64,000 bases of DNA, from assembly GCA_023254055.1 (NCBI GenBank), contig JALQYN010000003.1, forward strand, positions 1-64,000, read 5' to 3'. Positions 8,226 to 16,553 of the stretch are shown in pieces. This stretch comes from Polaribacter sp. (GTDB lineage Bacteria > Bacteroidota > Bacteroidia > Flavobacteriales > Flavobacteriaceae). The notes under the pieces were generated by a model. That model did not search any database. It worked only from the letters and a program-made list of their open reading frames with translations, and was not told the DNA's origin. A program made the position numbers and the translations under genes. Position 1 is the stretch's first letter. The number at the start of each line of letters is the position of its first letter.

Positions 8226-8911
8226 TTAAAACTATATTTAAAAATCCAACCTAGAATTTTAATTCCAGCCATCACACTTCCTTTTACTGTGCCAGAAACT
8301 TTAGAAACCCCAATTCTATTTCTGTATTTCATGGGTATTTCTATATATGTTAGCTTTTGTTTCAATGCTTTTAATTGCATTTCAACAGTCCAACCATAGG
8401 TTTTGTCTTCCATGTTTAAATCCAAAAGCTTCGTATATTTAATTGCTCTAAACGGACCTAAATCTGTAAATTTTGCTCCAAAAAAGAGCTTCATTAAAAA
8501 TGTTGCGAGCCAATTTCCGAACACCTGTTGAGGTGTCATAGAACCTGATTCTCGTAAGCTTTTTACTCTAGCACCAATTACAAAATCTATATTATCATTG
8601 ATAATTGGATGCACTAATGCTGTTAATTGTTCTGGATAATCAGAATAATCGCCATCTAGAAAAACAATAATATCTGGTTTTATTGCCTGCTTTGCAACAT
8701 AATCCATTCCTTTTAAACAAGCAAAACCATATCCTTTTCTGTTTTCTTGTAAAACAGTTGCTCCAGCATTTTTAGCATTCTCTTCTGTTTGATCAGTTGA
8801 GTTGTTACTTATCACAATAATTTCATCAACCATAGACGGAATGTCTTGAATAACTTTTGCTATGGAATCTTGCTCGTTATAAGCAGGAATAATGACTTTG
8901 ATGATTGACAT
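8222..8911 (-). CDS. Dolichol-phosphate-mannose-synthase-like GT2
   Basis: The 229-aa family-2 glycosyltransferase resembles DPM1/polyprenyl-phosphate glycosyltransferases. It has IPAYNEQDS at the N-terminus, the metal-binding DGDYSDYPEQ and a short C-terminal hydrophobic end (IKILGWIFKYSF). It would load a nucleotide-activated sugar onto a polyprenyl phosphate at the inner face of the membrane. It is the first gene of the operon with the cellulose-synthase-like and GT-C proteins. A GT-C enzyme needs exactly such a lipid-linked donor, so it plausibly supplies the substrate. Confidence 0.88.
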   Translation of the reverse strand: MSIIKVIIPAYNEQDSIAKVIQDIPSMVDEIIVISNNSTDQTEENAKNAGATVLQENRKGYGFACLKGMDYVAKQAIKPDIIVFLDGDYSDYPEQLTALVHPIINDNIDFVIGARVKSLRESGSMTPQQVFGNWLATFLMKLFFGAKFTDLGPFRAIKYTKLLDLNMEDKTYGWTVEMQLKALKQKLTYIEIPMKYRNRIGVSKVSGTVKGSVMAGIKILGWIFKYSFK

Positions 8912-8949
8912 TGATTTTTTTAATTTGTGGTAAAAATACGATAGTATTT

Positions 8950-10572
8950 TTATTGTTTGTTTACGAACTTCATTAAATCAACATCATTGCCTAACAAAAT
9001 ATCAGTTGGATTGATACGTCCTTTTTCTGGACCGTTTTCTAGTTTTAAAACACCACGTGGACAAACAGCAGAACAAATTCCGCATCCAACACAACTAGAT
9101 CTTACAATATTTTCACCCTTCTGTGCATAAGCTCTTACATCTATTCCTTGTTCACAATAGGTAGAACAGTTTCCGCAAGAAATACATTGTCCGCCATTTG
9201 TTGTAATTCTAAAACGAGATTTAAAACGTTGTACCAACCCTAAATAAGCGGCTAATGGACACCCAAATCGGCACCAAACACGATTTCCAAATATTGGATA
9301 AAACCCTGTTCCAATAACACCAGCAAACCAAGCTCCAATTAAAAAACTATACGAATCTTTTATCCATTGCGAATTGATTCCTAAAAACGATTGTGCTCCC
9401 GTAAAATAACAATACAATGTTACAACGGTCATCACTAAAGAAAATACTAAAACTCCATGAATTAACCAGCGTTCTAATTTCCATGCCTTTAAACTTTTGT
9501 TAGAATGTTGTCTGTAAGGATCTCCTAATGTTTCTGCCAATCCACCACAGCCACAAACCCAAGAGCAATACCAGCGTTTCCCAAATAAATATACCATTAC
9601 CGGTACAATAACGAGGGTTAGTACAATACCCCATACTAAAATAAAAAGTCCGATTGCACCGCTACTATTTAAGGTGTCTAAATTCCAATCAAAAAAGAAA
9701 TCATAATCTAAAGGAAACGCATTTTTAAAATCATAGCCGGGCATGTTTAAGCTGGTCATAATTTCTGGAATTAGGAAAGCAAAAACAATTTGAAAAAACA
9801 ACACAGACGTTGTGCGTATAAGTTGATATTTATTATGACGGTATTTAATGTACATTCTGGTTGCCATTACTAACATAATTGTACAATACAAAAAACCGTA
9901 TACAAACCATTGTGAGGCCAGACCACCATTTAAAAATTTGCTGATAGGATCAAAAATAAACGTCCAATTCACAGCATAATCTGGCATAAAATATAAAACG
10001 AGATAGAAAGAAACTAAATACACAAGTACCAACCAGGCAATCCAACCTCTATTTGTACTCGATTCTAAATAAATGCCATTGTTTTTAATTCCAGGTTTTC
10101 CAAGCGTTTTAAAGTTTGGTAAAATAAATAAAAGTGCACCAATAATTGCCAATCCAAAAGTAAGCCACCAAACTAAAACAGCATTTTCTTTTACAAAACC
10201 AGTGCCAGCAATTTTTGCCAAATCAAAACTTAAGGTATGAGGTTTTCCATAAATTTTATATTGATATTGTGCTCCTTTTTTATCCCAATTTTTTTCAGCA
10301 TTGTATTTAGAAATCAATGCATCATAATGTCCATTTGAAGTTTTGAAAGCATTCCGAACGCGACTAGAAAACTCGAAAATAGTTAAATTTTCATTGGTTA
10401 CGATTGCCTTTTCTAGCTCACTTTTAATTAGCTCATTTGTATAGTTTTTTTCTTTAAGATAGGTGTCTAACTCTTCAGATGTTAGATGAAATGAGCCCGT
10501 AAAAATAGTTCCCGTAAAAACAGCTAGACCTATTAAAAAAACGATTAAACCTGAGTGTTTTATTGCTTTCAT
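8950..10572 (-). CDS. Membrane-bound 4Fe-4S polyferredoxin (NosR/CcoG-like)
   Basis: The 540-aa protein has an N-terminal anchor, a periplasmic-type domain to about residue 130, several membrane helices and cysteine motifs of the NapH/NosR type: CSWVCGCGG and CRFGCP. Two ferredoxin clusters close it, CISCGNCSTYCEQG and CVGCGICSAVCPRG. It is expected to carry electrons across or along the membrane. The FAD oxidoreductase gene ends 5 bases upstream of its start, so the two form an operon. That suggests electrons from NAD(P)H enter through the flavoprotein. The final acceptor is unknown. Confidence 0.82.
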   Translation of the reverse strand: MKAIKHSGLIVFLIGLAVFTGTIFTGSFHLTSEELDTYLKEKNYTNELIKSELEKAIVTNENLTIFEFSSRVRNAFKTSNGHYDALISKYNAEKNWDKKGAQYQYKIYGKPHTLSFDLAKIAGTGFVKENAVLVWWLTFGLAIIGALLFILPNFKTLGKPGIKNNGIYLESSTNRGWIAWLVLVYLVSFYLVLYFMPDYAVNWTFIFDPISKFLNGGLASQWFVYGFLYCTIMLVMATRMYIKYRHNKYQLIRTTSVLFFQIVFAFLIPEIMTSLNMPGYDFKNAFPLDYDFFFDWNLDTLNSSGAIGLFILVWGIVLTLVIVPVMVYLFGKRWYCSWVCGCGGLAETLGDPYRQHSNKSLKAWKLERWLIHGVLVFSLVMTVVTLYCYFTGAQSFLGINSQWIKDSYSFLIGAWFAGVIGTGFYPIFGNRVWCRFGCPLAAYLGLVQRFKSRFRITTNGGQCISCGNCSTYCEQGIDVRAYAQKGENIVRSSCVGCGICSAVCPRGVLKLENGPEKGRINPTDILLGNDVDLMKFVNKQ

Positions 10573-10577
10573 ACTAC

Positions 10578-11918
10578 TTATGTGCTAAAAATTCGTGCCC
10601 AACTTTTTTTCTTAAGTTGGATGTTTGTATGGTGTTCTTTATTGAATTTTGCTACTATTTCTGTTTCGTGAAGTTTGTAAAACTCAGGATTAAAGTTGGC
10701 ATCTGCTAAATGTTCTAATACATATTCAATCGTTTGTTTTTTATTTAAAACTCGATTGAAAAAATCGTGTCGCATACGTATTCCGAAGGTGTTAATTCCA
10801 ATAAATTGGTTGGTGTTTTTATCATAATTGATATGAATACATTTTTTGCCACTTTCATGTTCCCAATAAAAACGAGCTTCATTTTCTTTAGGTTGAGCCC
10901 AAACCCAACCATAGGTTTGATATTCGATATCAAAAAATTTAGCCGAGTTAAACCAGTGTCCAGGCTTGTATGCAATTTTATTTCCACAGATGGTTTGCGC
11001 CACCGTTTCTCCCATCATTCTTCCTGTATACCAAACAGCTTCTATAGGCCTTCTTTGTTCGATACTTTCATGCTGTTCAGCACAATCTCCAATAGCGTAA
11101 ATGTTTGGTGTGTTGGTTTCTAAAAATCGATTCACTTTTACACCTCGACCAATTTCTAGATCCGAATCTTTTAAAAAATCTATATTAGGTGAAACTCCAG
11201 CGGTTAATCCAACCACATTACATTTAATTTCTTCACCAGTTTCGGCAATGATTACTGATTTTACATTTCCGTTTTCATCAGATTTGATTTCTTGTAAATT
11301 TACGCCCAAACGTAAATCAATACCATTGTCTGTAATTTCTTTATTAATGATTGCAGATTCTTCTTTTGGTAAAACACCATTCCAAAAACTTTGCTCCCTT
11401 ACTAAAAAGGTAACAGGAATCTTTCTGCTATGTAACATTTCTGCCAATTCTATTCCGATTAATCCACCACCAACAATTACAGCACGTTTGCAAATAGAAT
11501 TATTAGCTGCATATTTTTCTAAATTTTCTAAATCCTGCTTATGATACATTCCTAGAACACCTTTTAAATCTTGACCTGGCCATCCAAATTTATTAGGTTT
11601 AGAACCTGTAGCAATAATCAGTTTGTCATAACTTAGTTTTTCACCGTCAGAAAACTCAATTTCATTCAACTTAGAATGTACTTTTGAAACAAATCCTTTT
11701 TTAAGATTGATGCGGTTTTTTTTCCAAAACCAAGGTTCATAAGGTTGTGTGTGTTCAAACTTCATGTGCCCCATGTATACATACATGAGCGCTGTTCTAG
11801 AAAAGAAATAATCAGTTTCTGCAGAAATCACTGTAATTTCTTTGTCTGAATTTTTCCGGATATGTCTAGCTGCAGTAACACCGGAGATTCCATTTCCTAT
11901 AATAACAATGTGTTCCAT
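10578..11918 (-). CDS. NAD(P)H/FAD-dependent oxidoreductase
   Basis: The 446-aa pyridine-nucleotide disulfide-oxidoreductase-fold protein has the N-terminal FAD site GNGISGVTAARHIRK. The second dinucleotide site is VGGGLIGIELAEML near residue 150, and the FAD-closing motif is AIGDCAE. It resembles the flavin half of nitrite reductase NirB and ferredoxin or rubredoxin reductases. The C-terminal 120 residues are longer than in simple rubredoxin reductases. It is the first gene of a two-gene operon with the 4Fe-4S membrane protein, its likely redox partner. Confidence 0.82.
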   Translation of the reverse strand: MEHIVIIGNGISGVTAARHIRKNSDKEITVISAETDYFFSRTALMYVYMGHMKFEHTQPYEPWFWKKNRINLKKGFVSKVHSKLNEIEFSDGEKLSYDKLIIATGSKPNKFGWPGQDLKGVLGMYHKQDLENLEKYAANNSICKRAVIVGGGLIGIELAEMLHSRKIPVTFLVREQSFWNGVLPKEESAIINKEITDNGIDLRLGVNLQEIKSDENGNVKSVIIAETGEEIKCNVVGLTAGVSPNIDFLKDSDLEIGRGVKVNRFLETNTPNIYAIGDCAEQHESIEQRRPIEAVWYTGRMMGETVAQTICGNKIAYKPGHWFNSAKFFDIEYQTYGWVWAQPKENEARFYWEHESGKKCIHINYDKNTNQFIGINTFGIRMRHDFFNRVLNKKQTIEYVLEHLADANFNPEFYKLHETEIVAKFNKEHHTNIQLKKKSWARIFST

Positions 11919-11956
11919 AAACTTGTTTGATGGCTATTCTGTCGAGACGTAAGTTA

Positions 11957-11964
11957 CAAACTTA
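11957..11964 (-). promoter_or_regulatory. Putative -7 element for the FAD/4Fe-4S operon
   Basis: On the minus strand this reads TAAGTTTG, an exact TAnnTTTG match. It lies 39 bases before the ATG at 11918. It is in a divergent region with the GH113-like gene. Confidence 0.4.
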
Positions 11965-12084
11965 AAAAGATATTTCAATTTAGAATGGTTATAGATAATT
12001 AAGAAGTTTTCACTTTGTAAAGATTCTTAATATTTAACAAATGTTTGATGGCATTATTCTAAAAAATACTATAATTTAGGAGTT

Positions 12085-13089
12085 ATGAAAACTAAATTAT
12101 TACTGATTTTTTGTCTTGCGTTTTTTCAGTTTTCTTTTTATGGTCAAAACAAGAAAATAAACGGAATAAGCTTTGTCGCTTCGCGTTCTGCAATTGATTC
12201 AAAACATGTTAAGCCAGTTTTGGAAGTAAATGGAAATTATGTTGCATTAATGCCTTTTGGTTTTTTCAGGGATATGGAAAATCCAAAAATCATATACAAT
12301 TCAAATCGACAATGGTTTGGAGAAACTAGAAAAGGATTAGAACATTACGCTAAAGAATTTAAGAAAAGCAATGTAAAATTAATGATCAAGCCACAACTCT
12401 GGGCTTCAAGAGGATTGTATACTGGTTATATTGAAATGAATTCTGAAGAAAGTTGGAAAATTTTAGAAGATTCATACGAGAAATTTATACTAGAATTTGC
12501 TGAGATTGCTCAGAAAATAAATGCAGATATTTTATGTATTGGTACAGAATTAGAAAAATTTGTTACCAAAAGACCAACTTATTGGAATCAATTAATCGTA
12601 AAAATTAAGAAAATTTATAAAGGTAAATTAACCTATGCATCAAATTGGGATGAGTTTAAAAGAGTACCTTTTTGGGATAAAATAGATTACATAGGTGTTG
12701 ATGCATATTTTCCTTTAAGTGATAAAAAAACACCTTCTGTCTTAGATTTTGAAAAAGGTTGGAAACCACATAAAGAGCAAATAGTAAAAATTCAACAAAA
12801 ATTTAACAAACCAGTTTTGTTTACCGAATATGGCTATAGAAGTGTAGATTTTAATGGTAAAAAACCTTGGGAATCAAATCGATTAGAAGGAGCTGTTAAT
12901 TTAGAAGCACAGAAAAATGCAACCCAAGCTATTTTTAATCAGTTTTGGAAAGAGAGTTGGTTTGCTGGTGGGTTTATTTGGAAATGGTTTCATAATCATG
13001 AAAATGTTGGTGGTGAAAAGAACAACAGGTTTACACCACAAAACAAACCTACAGAAGCTTTGATAAAGAAATTGTATAAAATCAATTAA
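12085..13089 (+). CDS. Secreted glycoside hydrolase, GH113-like TIM barrel
   Basis: The 334-aa protein starts with a signal peptide (MKTKLLLIFCLAFFQFSFYG) and is predicted to be exported. The TIM-barrel signatures fit the GH113 (beta-mannanase-like) family. GTELEKF has the likely acid/base Glu, IDYIGVDAYFPL is a strand motif, and FTEYGYRS has the likely nucleophile Glu. Many Bacteroidota homologues are annotated only as GTA TIM-barrel-like proteins, so beta-mannanase activity is possible but unproven. An AGGAG sits 4 bases before the ATG, which is rare here. The gene stands alone, followed by a universal stress protein gene on the same strand. Confidence 0.78.
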   Translation: MKTKLLLIFCLAFFQFSFYGQNKKINGISFVASRSAIDSKHVKPVLEVNGNYVALMPFGFFRDMENPKIIYNSNRQWFGETRKGLEHYAKEFKKSNVKLMIKPQLWASRGLYTGYIEMNSEESWKILEDSYEKFILEFAEIAQKINADILCIGTELEKFVTKRPTYWNQLIVKIKKIYKGKLTYASNWDEFKRVPFWDKIDYIGVDAYFPLSDKKTPSVLDFEKGWKPHKEQIVKIQQKFNKPVLFTEYGYRSVDFNGKKPWESNRLEGAVNLEAQKNATQAIFNQFWKESWFAGGFIWKWFHNHENVGGEKNNRFTPQNKPTEALIKKLYKIN

Positions 13090-13144
13090 GTATAAAAAAA
13101 CTCAAAACATGATAAATGTTCTAATTTAGAATAAATCAATAACT

Positions 13145-13152
13145 TAAATTTG
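13145..13152 (+). promoter_or_regulatory. Putative -7 element for the universal stress protein gene
   Basis: TAAATTTG is an exact TAnnTTTG match 23 bases before the ATG at 13176. It would give a short mRNA leader, as seen for other genes in the window. Confidence 0.45.
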
Positions 13153-13175
13153 TTTTTATTCAAAAAGCATTCATC

Positions 13176-14009
13176 ATGAAAAAAGTTATTGTACCTATAG
13201 ATTTTTCAGAACATTCAGAGCATGCATTAAAAGCGGCGGCACTTTTAGCTAAAAGAAATAATATTGAAATTGTTGTCTTGCATATGCTAGACTTAAACAT
13301 AGCTGCATTGAGTGATAGCGCAAGTGATATTCAAGCTCAATCTGTTTTTTATTTAAAATTAGCTGAAAAAAAAATCAAGACTTTTTTAAAGAAAGAGTAT
13401 TTAAAAGGTTTACATGTTACCCCAGTTATAAAGCATTATTTGTCATTTAAAGAAATAAATGAAATAGCAGAAGAAGTAAAAGCTGATTTAATTATTATGA
13501 GTTCTCATGGTGCAAGTGGCGTAAAAGAAATTTTTGTTGGCTCTAATACCGAGAAAGTTGTCAGATTTGCAACTATTCCTGTTTTAATTTTAAAAGAAGA
13601 GTTGTTTGATTTAAATTTTGAAGATGTTGTGTATGCTAGTGATTTTTCTGAAGAATCAATTCCGGCATATAAAAAAGCGTTACAGTTAATAGAGTTTTTT
13701 GGGGCAGAATTACACTTGTTATTTGTAAATACGCCAAATGATAAGTTTAAAACTTCTACAGAGATGAAAGAAATGGCGGCTAATTTTTTGAATAAATCCG
13801 ATCAGGATATCAGTAAACTTAAAGAAATTACTTTTGAATGTGAATCTACTATTGAAAAAGGAATTATAAGATTCTCGGATAGAATAGGAGCAGATTTAAT
13901 TGCTGTAAGCACACATGGCAGAAAAGGATTGTCTCATCTCTTTGAAGGAAGCGTTGCAGAAGATCTAAGTAATCATTCTATGTTACCAGTAGTTACAATA
14001 AAAATATAA
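13176..14009 (+). CDS. Universal stress protein, two tandem UspA domains
   Basis: The 277-aa protein contains two UspA-type domains, about residues 1-142 and 150-277. Each ends with the nucleotide-binding signature: SSHGASGVKEIFVGSN in the first and STHGRKGLSHLFEGSV in the second. Tandem UspA proteins of this size usually bind ATP and are linked to stress or starvation survival. The exact function is unknown. It converges with the arsM gene, 25 bases away, with no clear hairpin between them. Confidence 0.9.
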   Translation: MKKVIVPIDFSEHSEHALKAAALLAKRNNIEIVVLHMLDLNIAALSDSASDIQAQSVFYLKLAEKKIKTFLKKEYLKGLHVTPVIKHYLSFKEINEIAEEVKADLIIMSSHGASGVKEIFVGSNTEKVVRFATIPVLILKEELFDLNFEDVVYASDFSEESIPAYKKALQLIEFFGAELHLLFVNTPNDKFKTSTEMKEMAANFLNKSDQDISKLKEITFECESTIEKGIIRFSDRIGADLIAVSTHGRKGLSHLFEGSVAEDLSNHSMLPVVTIKI

Positions 14010-14034
14010 ATTAAAGCAGTTAAACACTGATATT

Positions 14035-15003
14035 TTAACAACATCCACCACCATCATAGTGGAAAGTAGATTCGCTAATAAAAATATCATCTCTATTTAA
14101 AGCTGCAATTTGACCAGCTGTTTTATCACAAATAGCTAGAGGCTGGTTTTTCAATAAAATATGTCCAGCTTTGTCATCAAAATATTCTTCATCTCCAAAA
14201 TATATGGCAGCTTTTCCAGTAAAAATACAGGGTCCATCTGCGGGCATCGGATCTTTGATTGCCGCAACCTCAATAGATTCTATGTAAATTAACTCGTCTG
14301 TTGGATAATTTTTTGGATCTAAAATCCGGTACGGTTTTCTAGCTCTGATTTCTATAGTTCCAAAACCTGCATCTGTCAATGCTTTTACATAGTCTGCAAT
14401 TGTTAAACTTCCAGACAAACACAAAGCACGCAAACGTTCGTCATTGCGTAATGTATCATTCATGGGTTGCTCACAGGTCGGATCACTCATCACCAAACGT
14501 CCATGAGGTTTTAAAACTCTGTACATTTCTGAAATAGCTTTTTGCAAATCGTCTTCTTTAAAAATATTGAACAAACAATTTTGAGCGGCAACATCAATCG
14601 AATTGTCTTCAACTGGTAAATTCATGGCATCACCTTTTCGTAAATCAACAAACTCACTTTTAAACCAATCGTTTTGTTCTTCTGCAATTTTAAAATTTTT
14701 ACGAGAAGCTTCAAGCATTTCATCTACAACATCCAACCCAATGACACCTCCTTTTTGTCTATTAAAATAAGCGAATTGTAACAATTCCATTCCGCCACCA
14801 ACACCCACATACAATAATTGAGGGTTGTTTGTTAAATCACGTGCATGTACCGTAGAACCACAACCGTAGTTCATTTCTTGCATGATTTTAGGAATCTTTA
14901 ATCCAGGTAATTCCCAAATAGGGTTAGTTGTGCAACACAATCCAACATCTGGCGTTAATGCTGCTTCTTTATATACGTTATGTGTAGTTTCTAGGTAACT
15001 CAT
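14035..15003 (-). CDS. arsM: ArsM, arsenite S-adenosylmethionine methyltransferase (arsenosugar type)
   Basis: The 322-aa SAM-dependent methyltransferase would convert arsenite to mono- and dimethylated species, the first step of arsenosugar formation. The SAM-binding glycine motif is VGVGGGMELLQF. Cysteines that could bind As(III) are LCCTTN near residue 23, YGCGS near 47, NCLFN and the C-terminal GGGCC. The long C-terminal extension after about residue 230 is typical of the arsenosugar-cluster subgroup rather than the detoxification ArsM. It is last of the five minus-strand genes of the cluster, 82 bases after the nucleoside phosphorylase. Confidence 0.9.
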   Translation of the reverse strand: MSYLETTHNVYKEAALTPDVGLCCTTNPIWELPGLKIPKIMQEMNYGCGSTVHARDLTNNPQLLYVGVGGGMELLQFAYFNRQKGGVIGLDVVDEMLEASRKNFKIAEEQNDWFKSEFVDLRKGDAMNLPVEDNSIDVAAQNCLFNIFKEDDLQKAISEMYRVLKPHGRLVMSDPTCEQPMNDTLRNDERLRALCLSGSLTIADYVKALTDAGFGTIEIRARKPYRILDPKNYPTDELIYIESIEVAAIKDPMPADGPCIFTGKAAIYFGDEEYFDDKAGHILLKNQPLAICDKTAGQIAALNRDDIFISESTFHYDGGGCC

Positions 15004-15085
15004 TTGTTTTTAAGATAAGAGAAACGAGAAGTGAGAAAAAAGACTTCAAGAATTGATCTTGGTTCTTGTTTCTGAAATCTTGATT

Positions 15086-15904
15086 CTATATTTGTTTAAT
15101 CAATTCTTTAAATAAGGTAATCATTTTTGGTTCTGCCTCACCAGCAACGGCAATAATTTCTGCAATATTGACTGGCTGTAAATTTTTCGGATCACATTCG
15201 TCTGTTAAAACTGAAATTGCTGCACAAGGCAAATCTAATTGTTTGGCAACGATTACTTCAGGAACTGTGCTCATACCAACTGCATCGGTTTCTAAAATTT
15301 GCAGCATTCTATATTCTGCTCTCGTTTCTAATTGCGGCCCAACAACACTGGTATAAACACCAACTTTCAAATCGATGTTGTTTGCTTTCGCAATTTCTTG
15401 CAGTTGGGTATTCATTTTTTTAGAATAGGGTTCTAGCATATCTGCAAAAATATTTCCAAAATTATTGGCTCCTTTAAAAGCTAAAGGAGAACTTCCTTGC
15501 AAATTGATGTGATCTTCAATCAGCATTAAATCTCCTTTTTTGTAATTTAAATTAATTGCTCCGGCGGCATTTGAAATCAAGATATTTTTAATTCCTAAAC
15601 CATGCATAGTTCTAATTCCGTAGGTAACTTCCCATAATGAATAGCCTTCGTAAACATGAAAACGCCCAGACATTACAATAACTTTTTTACCCGATAAGTT
15701 TCCGTAAATCAATTTTCCAGAATGGAATTCAACTGTTGCTTGTGGAAAATTTGGAATATCTACATAAGCAATTTCTTTTTCAATATCGATTTCTTCAACT
15801 AATTTCCCTAAACCAGTTCCTAATACTAAACCAACCTCAGGATGTGTAATTCCGTTTGCTTTTAGAAAATTTATAGTTTCTTGTAATTCCAATTGTTTTT
15901 TCAT
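15086..15904 (-). CDS. Purine-nucleoside phosphorylase in the arsenosugar cluster
   Basis: The 272-aa class II (trimeric) purine nucleoside phosphorylase cleaves purine nucleosides with phosphate to base and ribose-1-phosphate. The motifs are VLGTGLGKL (phosphate loop), EFHSGKL, NAAGAIN and VGMSTVPEV. Its start lies 1 base from the stop of the TIGR04282 glycosyltransferase gene, so it is translationally coupled to the arsenosugar genes. In that setting it may remove adenine from the 5'-arsenoadenosine made by ArsS, which is an inference from gene order. General purine salvage is the alternative. Confidence 0.9.
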   Translation of the reverse strand: MKKQLELQETINFLKANGITHPEVGLVLGTGLGKLVEEIDIEKEIAYVDIPNFPQATVEFHSGKLIYGNLSGKKVIVMSGRFHVYEGYSLWEVTYGIRTMHGLGIKNILISNAAGAINLNYKKGDLMLIEDHINLQGSSPLAFKGANNFGNIFADMLEPYSKKMNTQLQEIAKANNIDLKVGVYTSVVGPQLETRAEYRMLQILETDAVGMSTVPEVIVAKQLDLPCAAISVLTDECDPKNLQPVNIAEIIAVAGEAEPKMITLFKELIKQI

Positions 15905-15905
15905 C

Positions 15906-16550
15906 TTATTGCTGAACTTGTTTTAGTATATTTTGTTGAACAATTTCTTGAATATCAGGATTCTTTTTGCAAAAATCTGAATTTATTAAATCTTCAAAAG
16001 TATCTATATCATTTAAAGTTTCAAGAATTCCAATTGATTTTTGTTGTTCTTTTAATTGTGATAAAGTTATCGCTAATAATTCAGATTGACTCCAGGGTTT
16101 ATTTTGAAAAATGGAGGTATTCATTTCAGACATTCCGATAAGGTAATAACCACCATCTTCTGCAGGTCCAAAAACAACATCTTTATGATGTAGGCTTTCA
16201 AAACCAGATTCTATAATTTCTTTTGAAATATCAGGCAAGTCAGATCCAATTAATAGGATGTTTTCATATCCTAAATCAAATCCATTTTGAAAGGCATTTT
16301 GCATTCTAATTCCCAAATCTTTACCTTGTTGAACACACTTTTTGTCATTTTTCCATTTCGAAGGGATGATGACATCAGAAAAACAAATATGCTTATCTGC
16401 AGCAATTTTTGATGTAGCATTTTCTGTAATAGCAACCAATTCGGCATACACTTTAAAAGCAGCAACATCTCCAATAGTTTTAGCTAAGCGTGTTTTTACT
16501 TTGCCTAGGATGCTATTTTTTACAAAAACAATTAATAGATTTTTTCTCAT
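15906..16550 (-). CDS. TIGR04282-type arsenosugar biosynthesis glycosyltransferase
   Basis: The 214-aa protein of the TIGR04282 (DUF2064) family has a GT-A fold. The N-terminal IVFVKNSILGKVKTRLAKTIG is a nucleotide-binding-like segment, followed by LIGSDLPDI (DxD-like position) and GPAEDGGYYLIGM. The family is named for its linkage to arsM/arsS clusters. Its real substrate is unproven and it may act on the ribose-1-phosphate product. The last residues (LKQVQQ) are encoded by a copy of the GCTGAACTTGTTTTAG dispersed repeat at 15911-15926, so the C-terminus was remodelled by repeat insertion. ArsS ends 3 bases before its start. Confidence 0.88.
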   Translation of the reverse strand: MRKNLLIVFVKNSILGKVKTRLAKTIGDVAAFKVYAELVAITENATSKIAADKHICFSDVIIPSKWKNDKKCVQQGKDLGIRMQNAFQNGFDLGYENILLIGSDLPDISKEIIESGFESLHHKDVVFGPAEDGGYYLIGMSEMNTSIFQNKPWSQSELLAITLSQLKEQQKSIGILETLNDIDTFEDLINSDFCKKNPDIQEIVQQNILKQVQQ

Positions 16551-16553
16551 GAT

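Noticed and set aside
10767-11544. Two long plus-strand frames (118 and 147 codons) opposite the FAD oxidoreductase
   Set aside because: They are antisense to a gene with clear FAD motifs, have no recognisable domains and show skewed composition. They are shadows.
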